Part shown: positions 35,961-45,745 of the stretch, piece after piece
How positions within the stretch are numbered: position 1 is the first letter of the stretch
How the letters are laid out: the number at the start of each line of letters is the position of its first letter
DNA from: Puccinia triticina
Lineage: Eukaryota > Basidiomycota > Pucciniomycetes > Pucciniales > Pucciniaceae
Length of the DNA stretch: 64,000 nt
Reading direction: 5' to 3'
Assembly: GCF_026914185.1 (NCBI RefSeq)
Contig: NC_070558.1
Span: 7,325,501 to 7,389,500, forward strand
The notes under the pieces: generated by a model
Databases searched by the model: none
What the model saw: the letters and a program-made list of their open reading frames with translations, nothing else
Told to the model about the DNA's origin: nothing
Translations under genes and position numbers: made by a program

Positions 35961-36237
35961 GCAATGGCCAGCCACACAATAACCATAGTCAAGAGAGATC
36001 TGTCTCAAGGTGTAAATGCATATCCTTGCAACTGAAGCTGAACAAAAGTCTGAACTCCAACTTTTGAGCTCAGGAGTTCAGCAATGTTGGTGGATGAGCT
36101 GACTCAATCTTACTCACCAGTGCGCAAATGAGTAAAACAAAATGTTGCACAGAGTCATGCTGAAATGCGGCAGAGTCTCAGCCTGTGTTCCTTCATGTCA
36201 CCTGCCCCCAGTTGACATGAATTTTTTCCTGGTGCCA

Positions 36238-37794
36238 GATGATGATGATTGAATCGCCTTTCCTGTATCTGTAAAGACATTCCTCCACCTCATTGCAATC
36301 AAATCCCCATCCTTGTAACAAACCTTTGAAGTGTTTCCACCAGCACCTACTGGCCTGGCGTGTACCATAAAGCGCCTTCTTGAGTTTCAGGACTTTGCCC
36401 GCAAGTTGAGAAAAAAGTTTGACCGGTGGATTGACGTAGATTGTCTCATCAATGGGGCTATGTACAAAAGCTCCCGTGATGTTGAATGAATTGATCTTCC
36501 AGTTCTTCTTGATGGCAAGAGTAATAAGGAGCCTGAGTGTCGTGAGTGAAGCTGTAGGCGCGAATGTCAATTTGACGTCTCGGCCGAGTCTCTGTTTGAA
36601 ACCCCTGACCACAAATTGTGCTTTCAGCTTTTCGATTGCACCGTCTGATTTGCGCTTGATGTCGAAAACAAAACGTGTACCAATGGAGTGTTTCCGTTCC
36701 TTGTCTTCAATGTCGAAAGTGTTGATCTCCACTAGTTGATCCCATTCAGATATACAAGCAGCTCGCCAGCGATTGCTTGCAGGACCTTGTAGGGCTTGAC
36801 GTAGATTGACCGGAATGTCCGCATCGGAGATTGCTTGTATCTCGTCAATCTGATTGTCTTGAGCATCACATATTTCTTTGGTCTGCTCTTGGCCAAGGAC
36901 AAGGGTCCTACAAACAGAAGAAGTGTTGGGGGATTGTTCTGGTGTATTGATCAGCGGCTTTCCCTGATATTCGAGAAACTCAGCACACTCTGAGTTTATG
37001 ACCCTCTTTGTCTCCGGGTTCCAAAAGAACCAACCCCGTTCGTCGTCCTGGTACCCCACCAAGAATCCCGTCCAGCCCCGCAAGTCCATCTTGCGCCTAC
37101 GTTCCTTGGGGATATGTACACAAGCTTTGGTCCCAAACGGATAGAACAAATCCGCCGAGGGCTTTCTGTCCGACCACAGCTCTAATGGACTGGTTTTGCA
37201 GCGAGAGTTGAATAGTCTGTTGATCAAGAAACACGCACACCTGTACGCGTAAGACCATAGCGACGCAGGTAGTTGAGAATGTTTCAGAGTTGTCCGAGCA
37301 ATGTCGCCCAAGGTGCGGTTTAGCCGTTCCGCCTCTCCATTCTGCTCGGGTGTGTAAGGCGAAGTAAAAATAATCGACGTTCCGACCGATGATAGATAAT
37401 CAAGGAAAGATTTAGTCGTGTACTCTTTTGCATTGTCGCAATGAATATGTTTTGGAGCCGATTTGAAATGTGAAATGATCTTTCTTATGAGAGAAATTAT
37501 AATGGTAGGAAATTTGGCCCGAGATTTCATAGGAAAAACAAAAGAAAATGTCGTTGAGTGATCTCTGATAGTCAAGAGGAAACGGTTCCCGTGTATGTCT
37601 GGGTCAAGCGGTCCAAGAACATCCGTAACCAAAAGATCGCAGATGAATGGCGTCCAGGTCTTGAGATCAAAAGTTGGAACAAATCGCTTGAGGAAATCTT
37701 TGACGACTGCATCCGAGACATGCCCCAGACGACAGTGCCAGTCGAAAGACGGTGATGATAAGAGAACAGGTGAAATATTTCTGACCGTTGGGAA
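36238..37794 (-). pseudogene. copia integrase and RT N-terminal part
   Basis: In the same frame as gag-protease, separated only by the TGA at 37795-37797. Begins with the zinc-binding DWHCRLGHVSDAV region, then the integrase core: Asp in TIRDHST, Asp in HCDNAKEY, Glu in PEQNGEAERLNRTL, all three catalytic residues present. RT follows with GTRFVFDIKRKSDG and LKAQFVVRGFKQR; the first RT catalytic Asp is Asn (FNITGAFVHS). The frame ends at the nested element after CLYRYRKGDSIIIIW. Confidence 0.92.
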
Positions 37795-39738
37795 TCAAGA
37801 ATGGAAAGAATTGGGAAAAAGTATCCAAGACCGGTTGCGATAATAAGCCGTGATAGTCAAGAAAGATGAGTTCAGCTGGATATCGTTATTTGGAAGGAAA
37901 ATCGGCGTGAAACCCAAGTCAATGAGTTGTCCCAGGCTAAGAAGAGTGCCTGTCATGTCTGGGCTGTAGAGAACCCGCGGGACCGCTAGGATACCATCCC
38001 CATTGGTTATCTTGAGGTGCCCACTATGTGTTGCCATCATGTATCCTGCCAAAGACGCAAGATTCAGTCTCATGAGAGGTTGCAAAGCTTTCAAGAAAGA
38101 AAAATTATGGAGAGATCGGCTCACGTGGTGGGTCGCCCCAGAATCCAAAACCGTGCCTGCGCCGGCGGCACCCGTCGCATCCGCGCCCACCGTTGATTGA
38201 ACCGCCACGTCTTGATCAGATCTGATGGGCGGGTTGTTCGGGGGTGCAGCCTGGCGGGCGAAACCGGAAGCGGGGCAACCTGTTGTTGTGGTGTCCGGTG
38301 GCGGCAGGTTGGCATCCCTGCGGAGAGTCAGACAGCTTGATCTCCAATGCCCCGGAACGCCACAATAGACGCAAGGATTCGCGTTGAGCATGTTGGTGTC
38401 GGTGGGGCCGCGATTGCCTTTCTGGATGTTTCCGATTGCCGCTGCGATGTCTTCAACTGTAGGATGTCCTGGTCTTCCGACATTTTGAGGACAAGGTCGT
38501 GTTGCTGCGGAGTTCGATTGTGGGTTTTGACCCGGTCGTTGAAAAAGTCCTTGGCGTTGAGTTGTCGAACCCTGTCCTTGGGCTCCCCACTGATTGGCTG
38601 GTTGTTGTTGATTAGGCCAAGTGCGAAAGACTGTTGGATTAGCGGGGGAAAGTGAATCGAACCGTATAGCCTCTCCATACGCCGAGGTGATGATTGTCTG
38701 GATGTCGCGAGCCGTGACGTCTTTTCTATCACCAAGCTGTAAAGAAATGTTTTGAAATAGCTGAGACCAAGACATGGATGGTGGAGGTGGAACAATTGAC
38801 TGGAGTACAAGGCTTTTAACAAGGGCCGGCAAGCCGGCGCCAACTTTCTGAAGGTTGGAAAAAATGTTGAATAACTTGTTGAACAAACCTGGAAGCTGGG
38901 ACGGTTTGGTTGATGGGCCGGACATACAAAGTTTGAGTAGCTTGTCCATAAGCTCCATTTGACGAAATCGGACTGTGCCTTGAAAGTTGGTTTGGACGGC
39001 TTCGAACGCCGCGGTTCCCGTTGTATGACAATTGACCAAGGATGCAAGTTCATCATGTACAGTGATCTGGATGAGGAATAGGAGACAAGTGTTTTCCTGC
39101 GTCAAAATTCTTGTGTAATTCTCCGGATTATCAAAAAAGTTCGCATGGCCGAGCGTTAAAAGGATAACCCGTGTAAGAGCCCGTTTCCACTTGCCGAAAT
39201 TTGACCCGTCAGCTGCCAGTTGTTCAATTTTGGACTTGTACACACTAGGCTGCTGTAAAAACTTGTTCCTGGGTGAAATCTTGGTCTGGTTGTTCTGTGA
39301 CATGAAGGGAATGGGCGATGTGGGAGTTGATAAGTATTCTAACGTGGACGCTGATGCCTCTGATAGAGAATTGGGGGAAGTGCTTTGTATTAAGTTTGTT
39401 CTAGGTCGATATTCAGGAGTCGGAATGATCGCTGTGATTGGTAATCCTAGCGGATAGACGACGATGCGCCTATCAGACAATAATGATTTTGATGTCGATG
39501 TGCCTTTGTCAATATGTCTGGTTATAACTTTAGAGAAGATGTAGGAAACAGTCGAGATGAATGGGGAAGGGGGACGGTCGTGATCAAGAGGATCAGTTCT
39601 CTCTTTGATCGAGGATGGAGGTAAAGGGGGTAGTTTGAGGAGTTCCTTGTATGCCTTCGTCTGTTTCGGATGCTTTGCTCTTGTTGGTGGAGGTAACGGT
39701 CCCGCTAGTTCAGGTCGATCACTTCGAGCTGTCACCAT
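37795..39738 (-). CDS. copia Gag-protease
   Basis: 647 codons. The first ~150 residues are variable; the capsid-like region includes DGSNFGKWKRAL and MELMDKLLKL. A CCHC zinc knuckle CVYCGVPGHWRSSC fits CX2CX4HX4C and binds RNA. The aspartic protease motif LDSGATHHV is intact, followed by VLYSPDMTGTLLSLGQL. Ends at TGA 37795-37797, after which the same frame continues into integrase with no other stop; in an active relative this would probably be one polyprotein. Deliberate read-through is possible but loss by mutation (CGA to TGA) is simpler. Confidence 0.9.
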   Translation of the reverse strand: MVTARSDRPELAGPLPPPTRAKHPKQTKAYKELLKLPPLPPSSIKERTDPLDHDRPPSPFISTVSYIFSKVITRHIDKGTSTSKSLLSDRRIVVYPLGLPITAIIPTPEYRPRTNLIQSTSPNSLSEASASTLEYLSTPTSPIPFMSQNNQTKISPRNKFLQQPSVYKSKIEQLAADGSNFGKWKRALTRVILLTLGHANFFDNPENYTRILTQENTCLLFLIQITVHDELASLVNCHTTGTAAFEAVQTNFQGTVRFRQMELMDKLLKLCMSGPSTKPSQLPGLFNKLFNIFSNLQKVGAGLPALVKSLVLQSIVPPPPSMSWSQLFQNISLQLGDRKDVTARDIQTIITSAYGEAIRFDSLSPANPTVFRTWPNQQQPANQWGAQGQGSTTQRQGLFQRPGQNPQSNSAATRPCPQNVGRPGHPTVEDIAAAIGNIQKGNRGPTDTNMLNANPCVYCGVPGHWRSSCLTLRRDANLPPPDTTTTGCPASGFARQAAPPNNPPIRSDQDVAVQSTVGADATGAAGAGTVLDSGATHHVSRSLHNFSFLKALQPLMRLNLASLAGYMMATHSGHLKITNGDGILAVPRVLYSPDMTGTLLSLGQLIDLGFTPIFLPNNDIQLNSSFLTITAYYRNRSWILFPNSFHS

Positions 39739-39783
39739 AAACCAAATATTAAGCCGCCAAAAGTGGTGTCAATGGCTAGCGTC

Positions 39784-39810
39784 TTGTTGGTAGAACGAGG
39801 ACTCTTAATC
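39784..39810 (-). promoter_or_regulatory. copia primer-binding site, tRNA-Lys(CUU)-like half-tRNA
   Basis: Directly abuts the 5' LTR. On the plus strand it reads TTGTTGGTAGAACGAGGACT then CTTAATC, which resembles the D-loop to anticodon-loop part of a lysine tRNA (anticodon CTT inside GACTCTTAATC). The element RNA is the complement, as needed for priming. This fits half-tRNA priming known for copia and Ty5, which use initiator-Met tRNA. The tRNA identity is from general knowledge of tRNA-Lys, not from this genome. Confidence 0.6.
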
Positions 39811-39908
39811 TGTTGTGACTAAAAACCTTGTCCTCCATTGCTCCACCCCAACCTCCTCTTGTCTCCAGATACTCCAAATGTGGAGTTTGTCCACCCCACA
39901 CTCCAACA
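39811..39908 (-). repeat. 5' LTR of the copia element
   Basis: 98 bp, identical to 33501-33598. Upstream promoter end relative to element transcription. Confidence 0.95.
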
Positions 39909-39913
39909 CATGT

Positions 39914-41234
39914 CACATAATACATGTCCTAATGTTACACATTAATGACACATCTCCGTCCGCTTTCTCTTACAATGCTGAATAATAGACCCTCTGCAGT
40001 TATTCTTTCCCTATCAGCTTCCACTTCTGTATTTCATTCTTTCCCCCTCATATTTTGCACTTTCTATTGATTGTATCCCTGCTTTTTCAAGCTTTGAAAA
40101 ACAGTCTGTTCCCGGAGAAAAAACACAAGCCTGTGCCAGAAACAACCCTGTCTGAGAGAGTGGTAAGTGAGTTTTAGTTTACATTAATGGAAAGAGATTT
40201 GGGGCGGGGGGAAGAAAGAACATGGCAACTTGGTGACGGCAATACCAGCGGTTGGCAAATTCAACACAGTCTCATAGGGGCCATTGAACACGCTGAAATT
40301 GGGGCTTGTGCCACTCATATTCAGGAAGATGATGCAGATCTTATCAATGGGGGTGGTAAGAACGTATTCAACAATGGAGACGACCAGGTGAAAGCTGGAG
40401 GAGCTCACCACATTGGTTGGCACACCATCCAAGCGCATGAACTCCAACCGCATCGTCCACCACTGCCGCCCTGTCAGACCCTTGGCAGTTGGGCAAGCTG
40501 ATTGTGCGTACTTGTTAGTCTGCTGTCCTGGTTGAAAAGAACCTGCTGTTTGTAGATTCTAGGGTCAAATTTTAAGCCAAGCAGATTGACCGCTTCTCAA
40601 CCGTGATGAAGGCCGCATGTAGGAGGATTTGTGGAAGTCTTGTTAAAAAATCCAACAAAGAACCATCATCAAGACAAAATTGGGGTATCAAAGAAGACAT
40701 GTGAAAAAGACACAATGGAGGGAACCGACGTAAAATTTCAAAATACATCATTACCCACCCTAGTCTCGACGGGCATATCAGCATCGTTGAGACTGCAACG
40801 TCAGTTGAAAGCCGTACTTGGGCCATGTCCTCGGCTACCTGGACAGAGCTGTCGGAATCGCGCAACGCGGCCGGCTGAAAGGATTCTGGCAAGGATAGGG
40901 GAAGTGGTCGGAGAGGGCGGGCGAAAGAGGTGGATTGGCCCCTCCCTCTCCACTGGAGAGAGAGGGGCCAAGTCCCAGGGATCAGATGGATGCAGTGAGC
41001 AAAGACAATGAGGGTGTTAATGGCGCAGAGAAGAAGCTGTCGCCATTCTCATCTGCATCTGGCCCAACCACGGCCACCCAAACATTGGGTTTGGTTAGAT
41101 AACAGGACCAAGGTCTCTAGTTGAGGGCCGGCTATACCAAACATCATGGGCGCGTGGGATGGTTGAGGTGCCTCTGCAAGCAGTCAAGGATACAGCTGTA
41201 AACAAATGTCTATGATAAGCACAACCGCAGGGGG
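39914..41234. other. Intergenic, one weak minus-strand coding candidate
   Basis: An 89-codon minus-strand frame at 40184-40453 (contains MRLDGVPTNVVSSSSFHLVV and MSGTSPNFSVFNGPYETV) looks protein-like in composition, and another at 40572-40892 may be a second exon. Neither matches a family I know, no splice pair joins them convincingly, and they could be a repeat remnant. Near 40940 a CCCTCCCTCTC...GAGAGAGGGG hairpin occurs. Confidence 0.25.
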
Positions 41235-41699
41235 CAACGGTGGGCTGCTACGCTACACTACGCTATTTCAGCGCTACGCGTTAGCGTAGCGGCAAAAAGC
41301 GCCCACCAATTTTGGATAGCGTCAGCGCGCTGTTAGCGCCGCTACACTGCGCTAATTTTCAGCGGCGCTAACAGCACGCCAATCCTTTGTTAGCGTTAGC
41401 GCGCCGCTACAGTTGCTAAGCTACGCCACGCTGCGCTACAGCGCTTTTGGCGGAAAAAAAGGCCTTTTGTACCGCTAAAAGCCCTGTAGCGCAGCGTAGC
41501 GCGCGCTCTTTGGTGCCCTCTGTGTGTAGCGTTAGCACAGTTTCTCCCATCTGCGCTAACGCTACTCTAACAGCTAAATTAGCTGCGCACCGTTAGCGCG
41601 GAGGCGGTACAATTTCGCCAACACTACGCTAACTTTTAGCGGAATTCCGCTACGCTACGCCACGCTAACGCTACGGTTAGCGTAGCTGGCCCACCGTTG
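41235..41699. mobile_element. 465-bp element made of TAGCG/CGCTA words, 7-bp target duplication
   Basis: Ends CAACGGTGGGC and GCCCACCGTTG are perfect inverted repeats, flanked by the 7-mer CAGGGGG on both sides (41228-41234, 41700-41706). Nearly the whole interior consists of CGCTA, GCGCTA, TAGCG and GTTAGC in both orientations, so the element can fold back on itself at many registers. No coding potential. The CAACGGTG tip and the 7-bp target are shared with the MITE at 15037-15249. Confidence 0.82.
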
Positions 41700-41706
41700 C
41701 AGGGGG

Positions 41707-43519
41707 GTAGTGAATTTGCGAGGCAACCTGACAGATGATGAGGATTGGACTGGTCAAATTTACTGCTGTATTTAATCATGCCAGACGACAACAGTCAAGA
41801 GGCGGCTAGGGGTGAGTGGACGGTTGCACTTACCTGTGGCATGGCAAAGGACAAATGGAGGCTGAAACACACAGTGAATTCTTGAAACTATCAAGGAAAA
41901 GGTTGGCAAGCAACTGGTGTGATGGTGAAGAGCCTGTGGCAGATGGCGATGATGGGGGTGGCATAGGGAAAAATTTGGGGCAGTGGCAACAGGCAGAATA
42001 TTTTTGGGCAACAAGCGGGGTAATTAGATATTGTTGACTGTGCTTATTTAAAAGGGAGGGGAGTTGGCAGCGGATTGTCCCCCCAGGAGTTTTGTCCTAC
42101 CCCCTCCCTGGGAGCCCACTAATCACTTGATTAAGGCCTTCCTGGACTACTCTAACAACCGGTTCACTTTTCCTTGTTGCTGCGGCACAGCTGGAGGGTC
42201 ATCCATAGGGCCTTTGGGGATTTCAACATGTACTGTGCAATTTTTAGGCTGTTGGTGTCATTTTGTGAGAAAAAAAACACCCTAAAACTTAGATCCAGAG
42301 GTATAGGATTGTGTGGATTTAAGAAAGTGCGATTATTTTCTCAACAAAATGTTTAAAAACTTTGAGTTAAGAAATAGACAACCTGAAAAATGTGTAAGAT
42401 GTGAGAAAAAGAATGTGATGTATAAACAGTTGGTCTTGTGAATGATGTTTGAGAATTACATGAGATACGGCGGATGAAATAAAATGAGGACTGAAATACC
42501 TGGTTCTCTCAAAAGAGAATCCCTGATAAGTCATAAGTCCCTCCGGCAAAGCCTCAGGCAAGAGAGGGACTTTGTTAAGTTTGAGCCTGAGAGCTGTGTA
42601 TCATCTTCCCAATGATTGTCATTATAAAGATGAAAAAGCTATCAGTATTGGTTCCGCGACTGACTGGATGAGTGCCAAGAGAGATAATATTGCATTAATA
42701 AAGGAAATGAAAGAAAACAAGTAGAATATATAAAAAAACCCTATAAAGATGAAAATTATATGAGTATTGGTTCCGCAACTGGCTGGATCAGTGCCCAGAG
42801 AGATGAGGAAACTCAGACAGCCAGCCGCGGGTGTGGTTTATATGTACACTAGAGTCCAAGGCGGCTTCGCCGCTGCACTTTTGGGGGTTCAACCTATTCA
42901 ATTTTCACCCACAAATCCTATTCCTAATAATTTATCCTTCCAAGTTTGTAATACTCATGTGTGGCAGTGGCATCCAATTCAGTTTGAAATGGGGCCATCT
43001 TGTTGTACTTCAGATTCTGACCATAAACATTGAGAGTGGCCAGCAAGGGTAAGATGATAATGAGTTTAACATGCACTTTTTGTAGTGGGCCAGCTCAGCT
43101 AACTGGAGCGCAGATGTGGTCCAGTGTAGTGGACACTGGAATCCTGCTTACTCATAGTGGCTTGAGTGAAATTCTGTGGGATTTTTGCTAACGCTACGCA
43201 AACAGAGCACATAAAGAACACCTGGTACAGCTGGCTGTGTTAAAGCACATTCTAGAGGCTCTTAGACCCATCACACTACGTGCACCTGGGCCAACAAAAA
43301 TGAAAAAGGAACAGAGAAATTGCTGCTCAGTTCCATATACACATACCTTGTAATCTCCTTTTTTGTTTATCTGGGAACACTCCAGAATCTCCCACTCAGT
43401 AAAACCACGCAACATCATCCTTGAAGGCATATTGTCCATTTTGAATCCTCAAGATTCACCAAAAGATGACAAAGATGCTTTAATGCTGAGATTATAAAGG
43501 CTCGGAAATACCCCCACAC
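41707..43519. other. Repeat-derived intergenic region
   Basis: About 42098-42228 is matched in inverted orientation by 51288-51420 (CCCCCTCCCTGGGAGCC end, then TGATTAAGGCC, then CTGGAGGGTCATCCATAGGG). About 42535-42575 is an AAGTCCCTCC...GAGGGACTT hairpin. A ~60-bp direct repeat (AGTATTGGTTCCGC, GACTGGATGAGTGCC) occurs at about 42625-42680 and 42745-42805. No gene seen. Confidence 0.5.
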
Positions 43520-43690
43520 TAAAGATGTCACTTGGTACCCGGGTACCCGCCACAGGTGCGGGTACCTCTCCATGAAAACCCGGGATTCTCAACACCCGCA
43601 CCCGCACCCGCACCTGTTGAGGTGGCAGAAAGCAGGTACCCGGGTACCTGCGGCAAATACCCGCGGGTGCGGATATTTTTTGCTGCCAAG
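43520..43690. mobile_element. Left end of a hAT-like element
   Basis: TAAAGATGTCACTTGGTACC then CGGGTACCCGCC resembles the left end at 26861 (TAGAGATGGCCCC... CCCGGGTACCCGCC) including the ACCCGCACCCGCACC stretch inside. No matching right end was found beyond the array that follows, so the element may be truncated. Confidence 0.5.
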
Positions 43691-45745
43691 TAGGCTCTAG
43701 CGAGCTGATATATGTATACCAGCCCGCCGAGGGGAAGCCCTCTTGGCGAGGTGGTAAACTTATTCCAGCCCGCCGAGAGGAAGCCCTCTCGGCGAGCTGG
43801 TGAATGTATCCCAGCCCGCCAAGAGGGCTTCCTCTCGGCGAGCTGGTGAGCGTATACCAGCCCGCCGAGAGGAAGCCCTGTCGGCAAGCTGGTGTATACC
43901 AGCCCGCCGAGAGGAAGCCCTCTTGGCAAGCCGTGAACTTATTCCAGCTCGCCAAGAGGAAGCCCTCTCGGCGAGCTGGTGAACGTATTGCGGCCAGCAG
44001 AGAGGAAGCCCTCTCGGCGAGCTAGTTTATGTATTCCAGCCCGCCGAAAGGAAGCCCTCTCGGCAAGCGGGTGAACTTATTCCAGCCTGCCGAGAAGAAG
44101 CCCTCTTGGCGAGCTGGTGTATGCATACCAGCCCGCCGAGGGGAAGCCCTCTCGGCGAGCCAGTGAACTTATTCCAGCCCGCCGAGAGGAAGCCCTCTCG
44201 GCGAGTTGGTGTATGTATACCAGCCCGCCGAGAGGAAGCCCTCTCGGCGAGCCGGTGAACTTATTCCAGCCCGCCGAGAGGAAGCCCTCTCGGCGAGCCG
44301 GTGAACTTGTTCCAGCCCGCCGAGAGGAAGCCCTCTCGGCGAGCTGGTGTGTGTATACCAGCCCGCCGAGAGGAAGCCCTCTCGGCGAGTTGGTGTATGT
44401 ATACCAGCCCGCCGAGAGGAAGCCCTCTCGGCGAGCCGGTGAACTTGTTCCAGCCCGCCGGGAGGAAGCCCTCTCGGCGAGCTGGTGTGTGTATACCAGC
44501 CCGCCGAGAGGAAGCCCTCTCGGCGAGCCGGTGAACTTATTCCAGCCCGCCGAGAGGAAGCCCTCTCGGCGAGTTGGTGTATGTATTCCAGCCCGCCGAG
44601 AGGAAGCCCTCTCGGCGAGCTGGTGTGTGTATACCAGCCCGCCGAGAGGAAGCCCTCTCGGCGAGTTGGTGTATGTATACCAGCCCGCCGAGAGGAAGCC
44701 CTCTCGGCGAGCCGGTGAACTTGTTCCAGCCCGCCGAGAGGAAGCCCTCTCGGCGAGCCGGTGAACTTGTTCCAGCCCGCCGAGAGGAAGCCCTCTCGGC
44801 GAGCTGGTGTGTGTATACCAGCCCGCCGAGAGGAAGCCCTCTCGGCGAGCCGGTGATCTTATTCCAGCCCCCCGAGAGGAAGCCCTCTCGGCGAGTTGGT
44901 GTATGTATTCCAGCCCGCCGAGAGGAAGCCCTCTCGGCGAGCTGGTGTGTGTATACCAGCCCGCCGAGAGGAAGCCCTCTCGGCGAGTTGGTGTATGTAT
45001 ACCAGCCCGCCGAGAGGAAGCCCTCTCGGCGAGCCGGTGAACTTGTTCCAGCCCGCCGAGAGGAAGCCCTCTCGGCGAGCCGGTGAACTTGTTCCAGCCC
45101 GCCGAGAGGAAGCCCTCTCGGCGAGCTGGTGTGTGTATACCAGCCCGCCGAGAGGAAGCCCTCTCGGCGAGCTGGTGTGTGTATACCAGCCCGCCGAGAG
45201 GAAGCCCTCTCGGCGAGCCGGTGAACTTATTCCAGCCCGCCGAGAGGAAGCCCTCTCGGCGAGTTGGTGTATGTATTCCAGCCCGCCGAGAGGAAGCCCT
45301 CTCGGCGAGCTGGTGTGTGTATACCAGCCCGCCGAGAGGAATCCCTCTCGGCGAGCTGGTGTGTGTATACCAGCCCGCCGAGAGGAATCCCTCTCGGCGA
45401 GCTGGTGTGTGTATACCAGCCCGCCGAGAGGAAGCCCTCTCGGCGAGCCGGTGATCTTATTCCAGCCCGCCGAGAGGAAGCCCTCTCGGCGAGTTGGTGT
45501 ATGTATTCCAGCCCGCCGAGAGGAAGCCCTCTCGGCGAGCTGGTGTGTGTATACCAGCCCGCCGAGAGGAATCCCTCTTGGCGAGCTGGTGTATGTATAC
45601 CAGCCCGCCGAGAGGAAGCCCTCTCGGCGAGCTGGTGTGTGTATACCAGCCCGCCGAGAGGAATCCCTCTTGGCGAGCTGGTGTATGTATACCAGCCCAC
45701 CAAGAGGAAGACCTCTCGGCCAGCTGGTGAACATATTCCAGCCCG
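43690..45745. repeat. Palindromic minisatellite, exact 46-bp unit, about 44 copies
   Basis: Unit: CCAGCCCGCCGAGAGGAAGC, CCTCTCGGCGAGCTGG, then linker TGTGTGTATA. Stem GCCGAGAGG/CCTCTCGGC with loop AAGC is nearly invariant, while linkers come in three kinds (GTGTGTATAC, GTATGTATTC, GAACTTATTC or TTGTTC). The rarer linker GAGTTGGTGTATGTATTCC sits at 44571, 44893, 45261 and 45491, spacings of 322, 368 and 230, all exact multiples of 46, which shows a higher-order structure. The unit is not a multiple of three, so long open frames through it rotate through all frames and are artefacts. Confidence 0.95.

Larger units (their letters stand above)
34657..36234. mobile_element. 1578-bp TIR element nested in copia RT
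   Basis: Left end CACCAGGAAAAATTTCAGGT is matched by the reverse complement of the right end (CACCAGGAAAAAATTCATGT), similarity running about 45 bp with a few mismatches. CCA is duplicated on both sides (34654-34656, 36235-36237), and removing the insert plus one CCA rejoins the RT frame. A 3-bp target with CAC- ends recalls CACTA elements, but this is tentative. Contains no transposase: a (TGTA)n tract and a 46-bp palindromic array fill most of it. Confidence 0.88.
33501..39908 (-). mobile_element. Ty1/copia retrotransposon, complete but interrupted
   Basis: Bounded by identical 98-bp LTRs (33501-33598 and 39811-39908), each starting TGTTG and ending CAACA, and by the perfect 5-bp target duplication CATGT (33496-33500, 39909-39913). 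Transcribed on the minus strand: gag and protease (39738 to 37795), integrase and RT, then RNase H. Next to the inner edge of the left LTR is a purine tract (GAGGGGGGG on the minus strand), the expected primer for plus-strand synthesis. Identical LTRs indicate recent insertion, though they are so short that this is weak. Coding capacity is broken by an in-frame TGA, by altered RT and RNase H catalytic residues and by a nested element. Confidence 0.95.
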
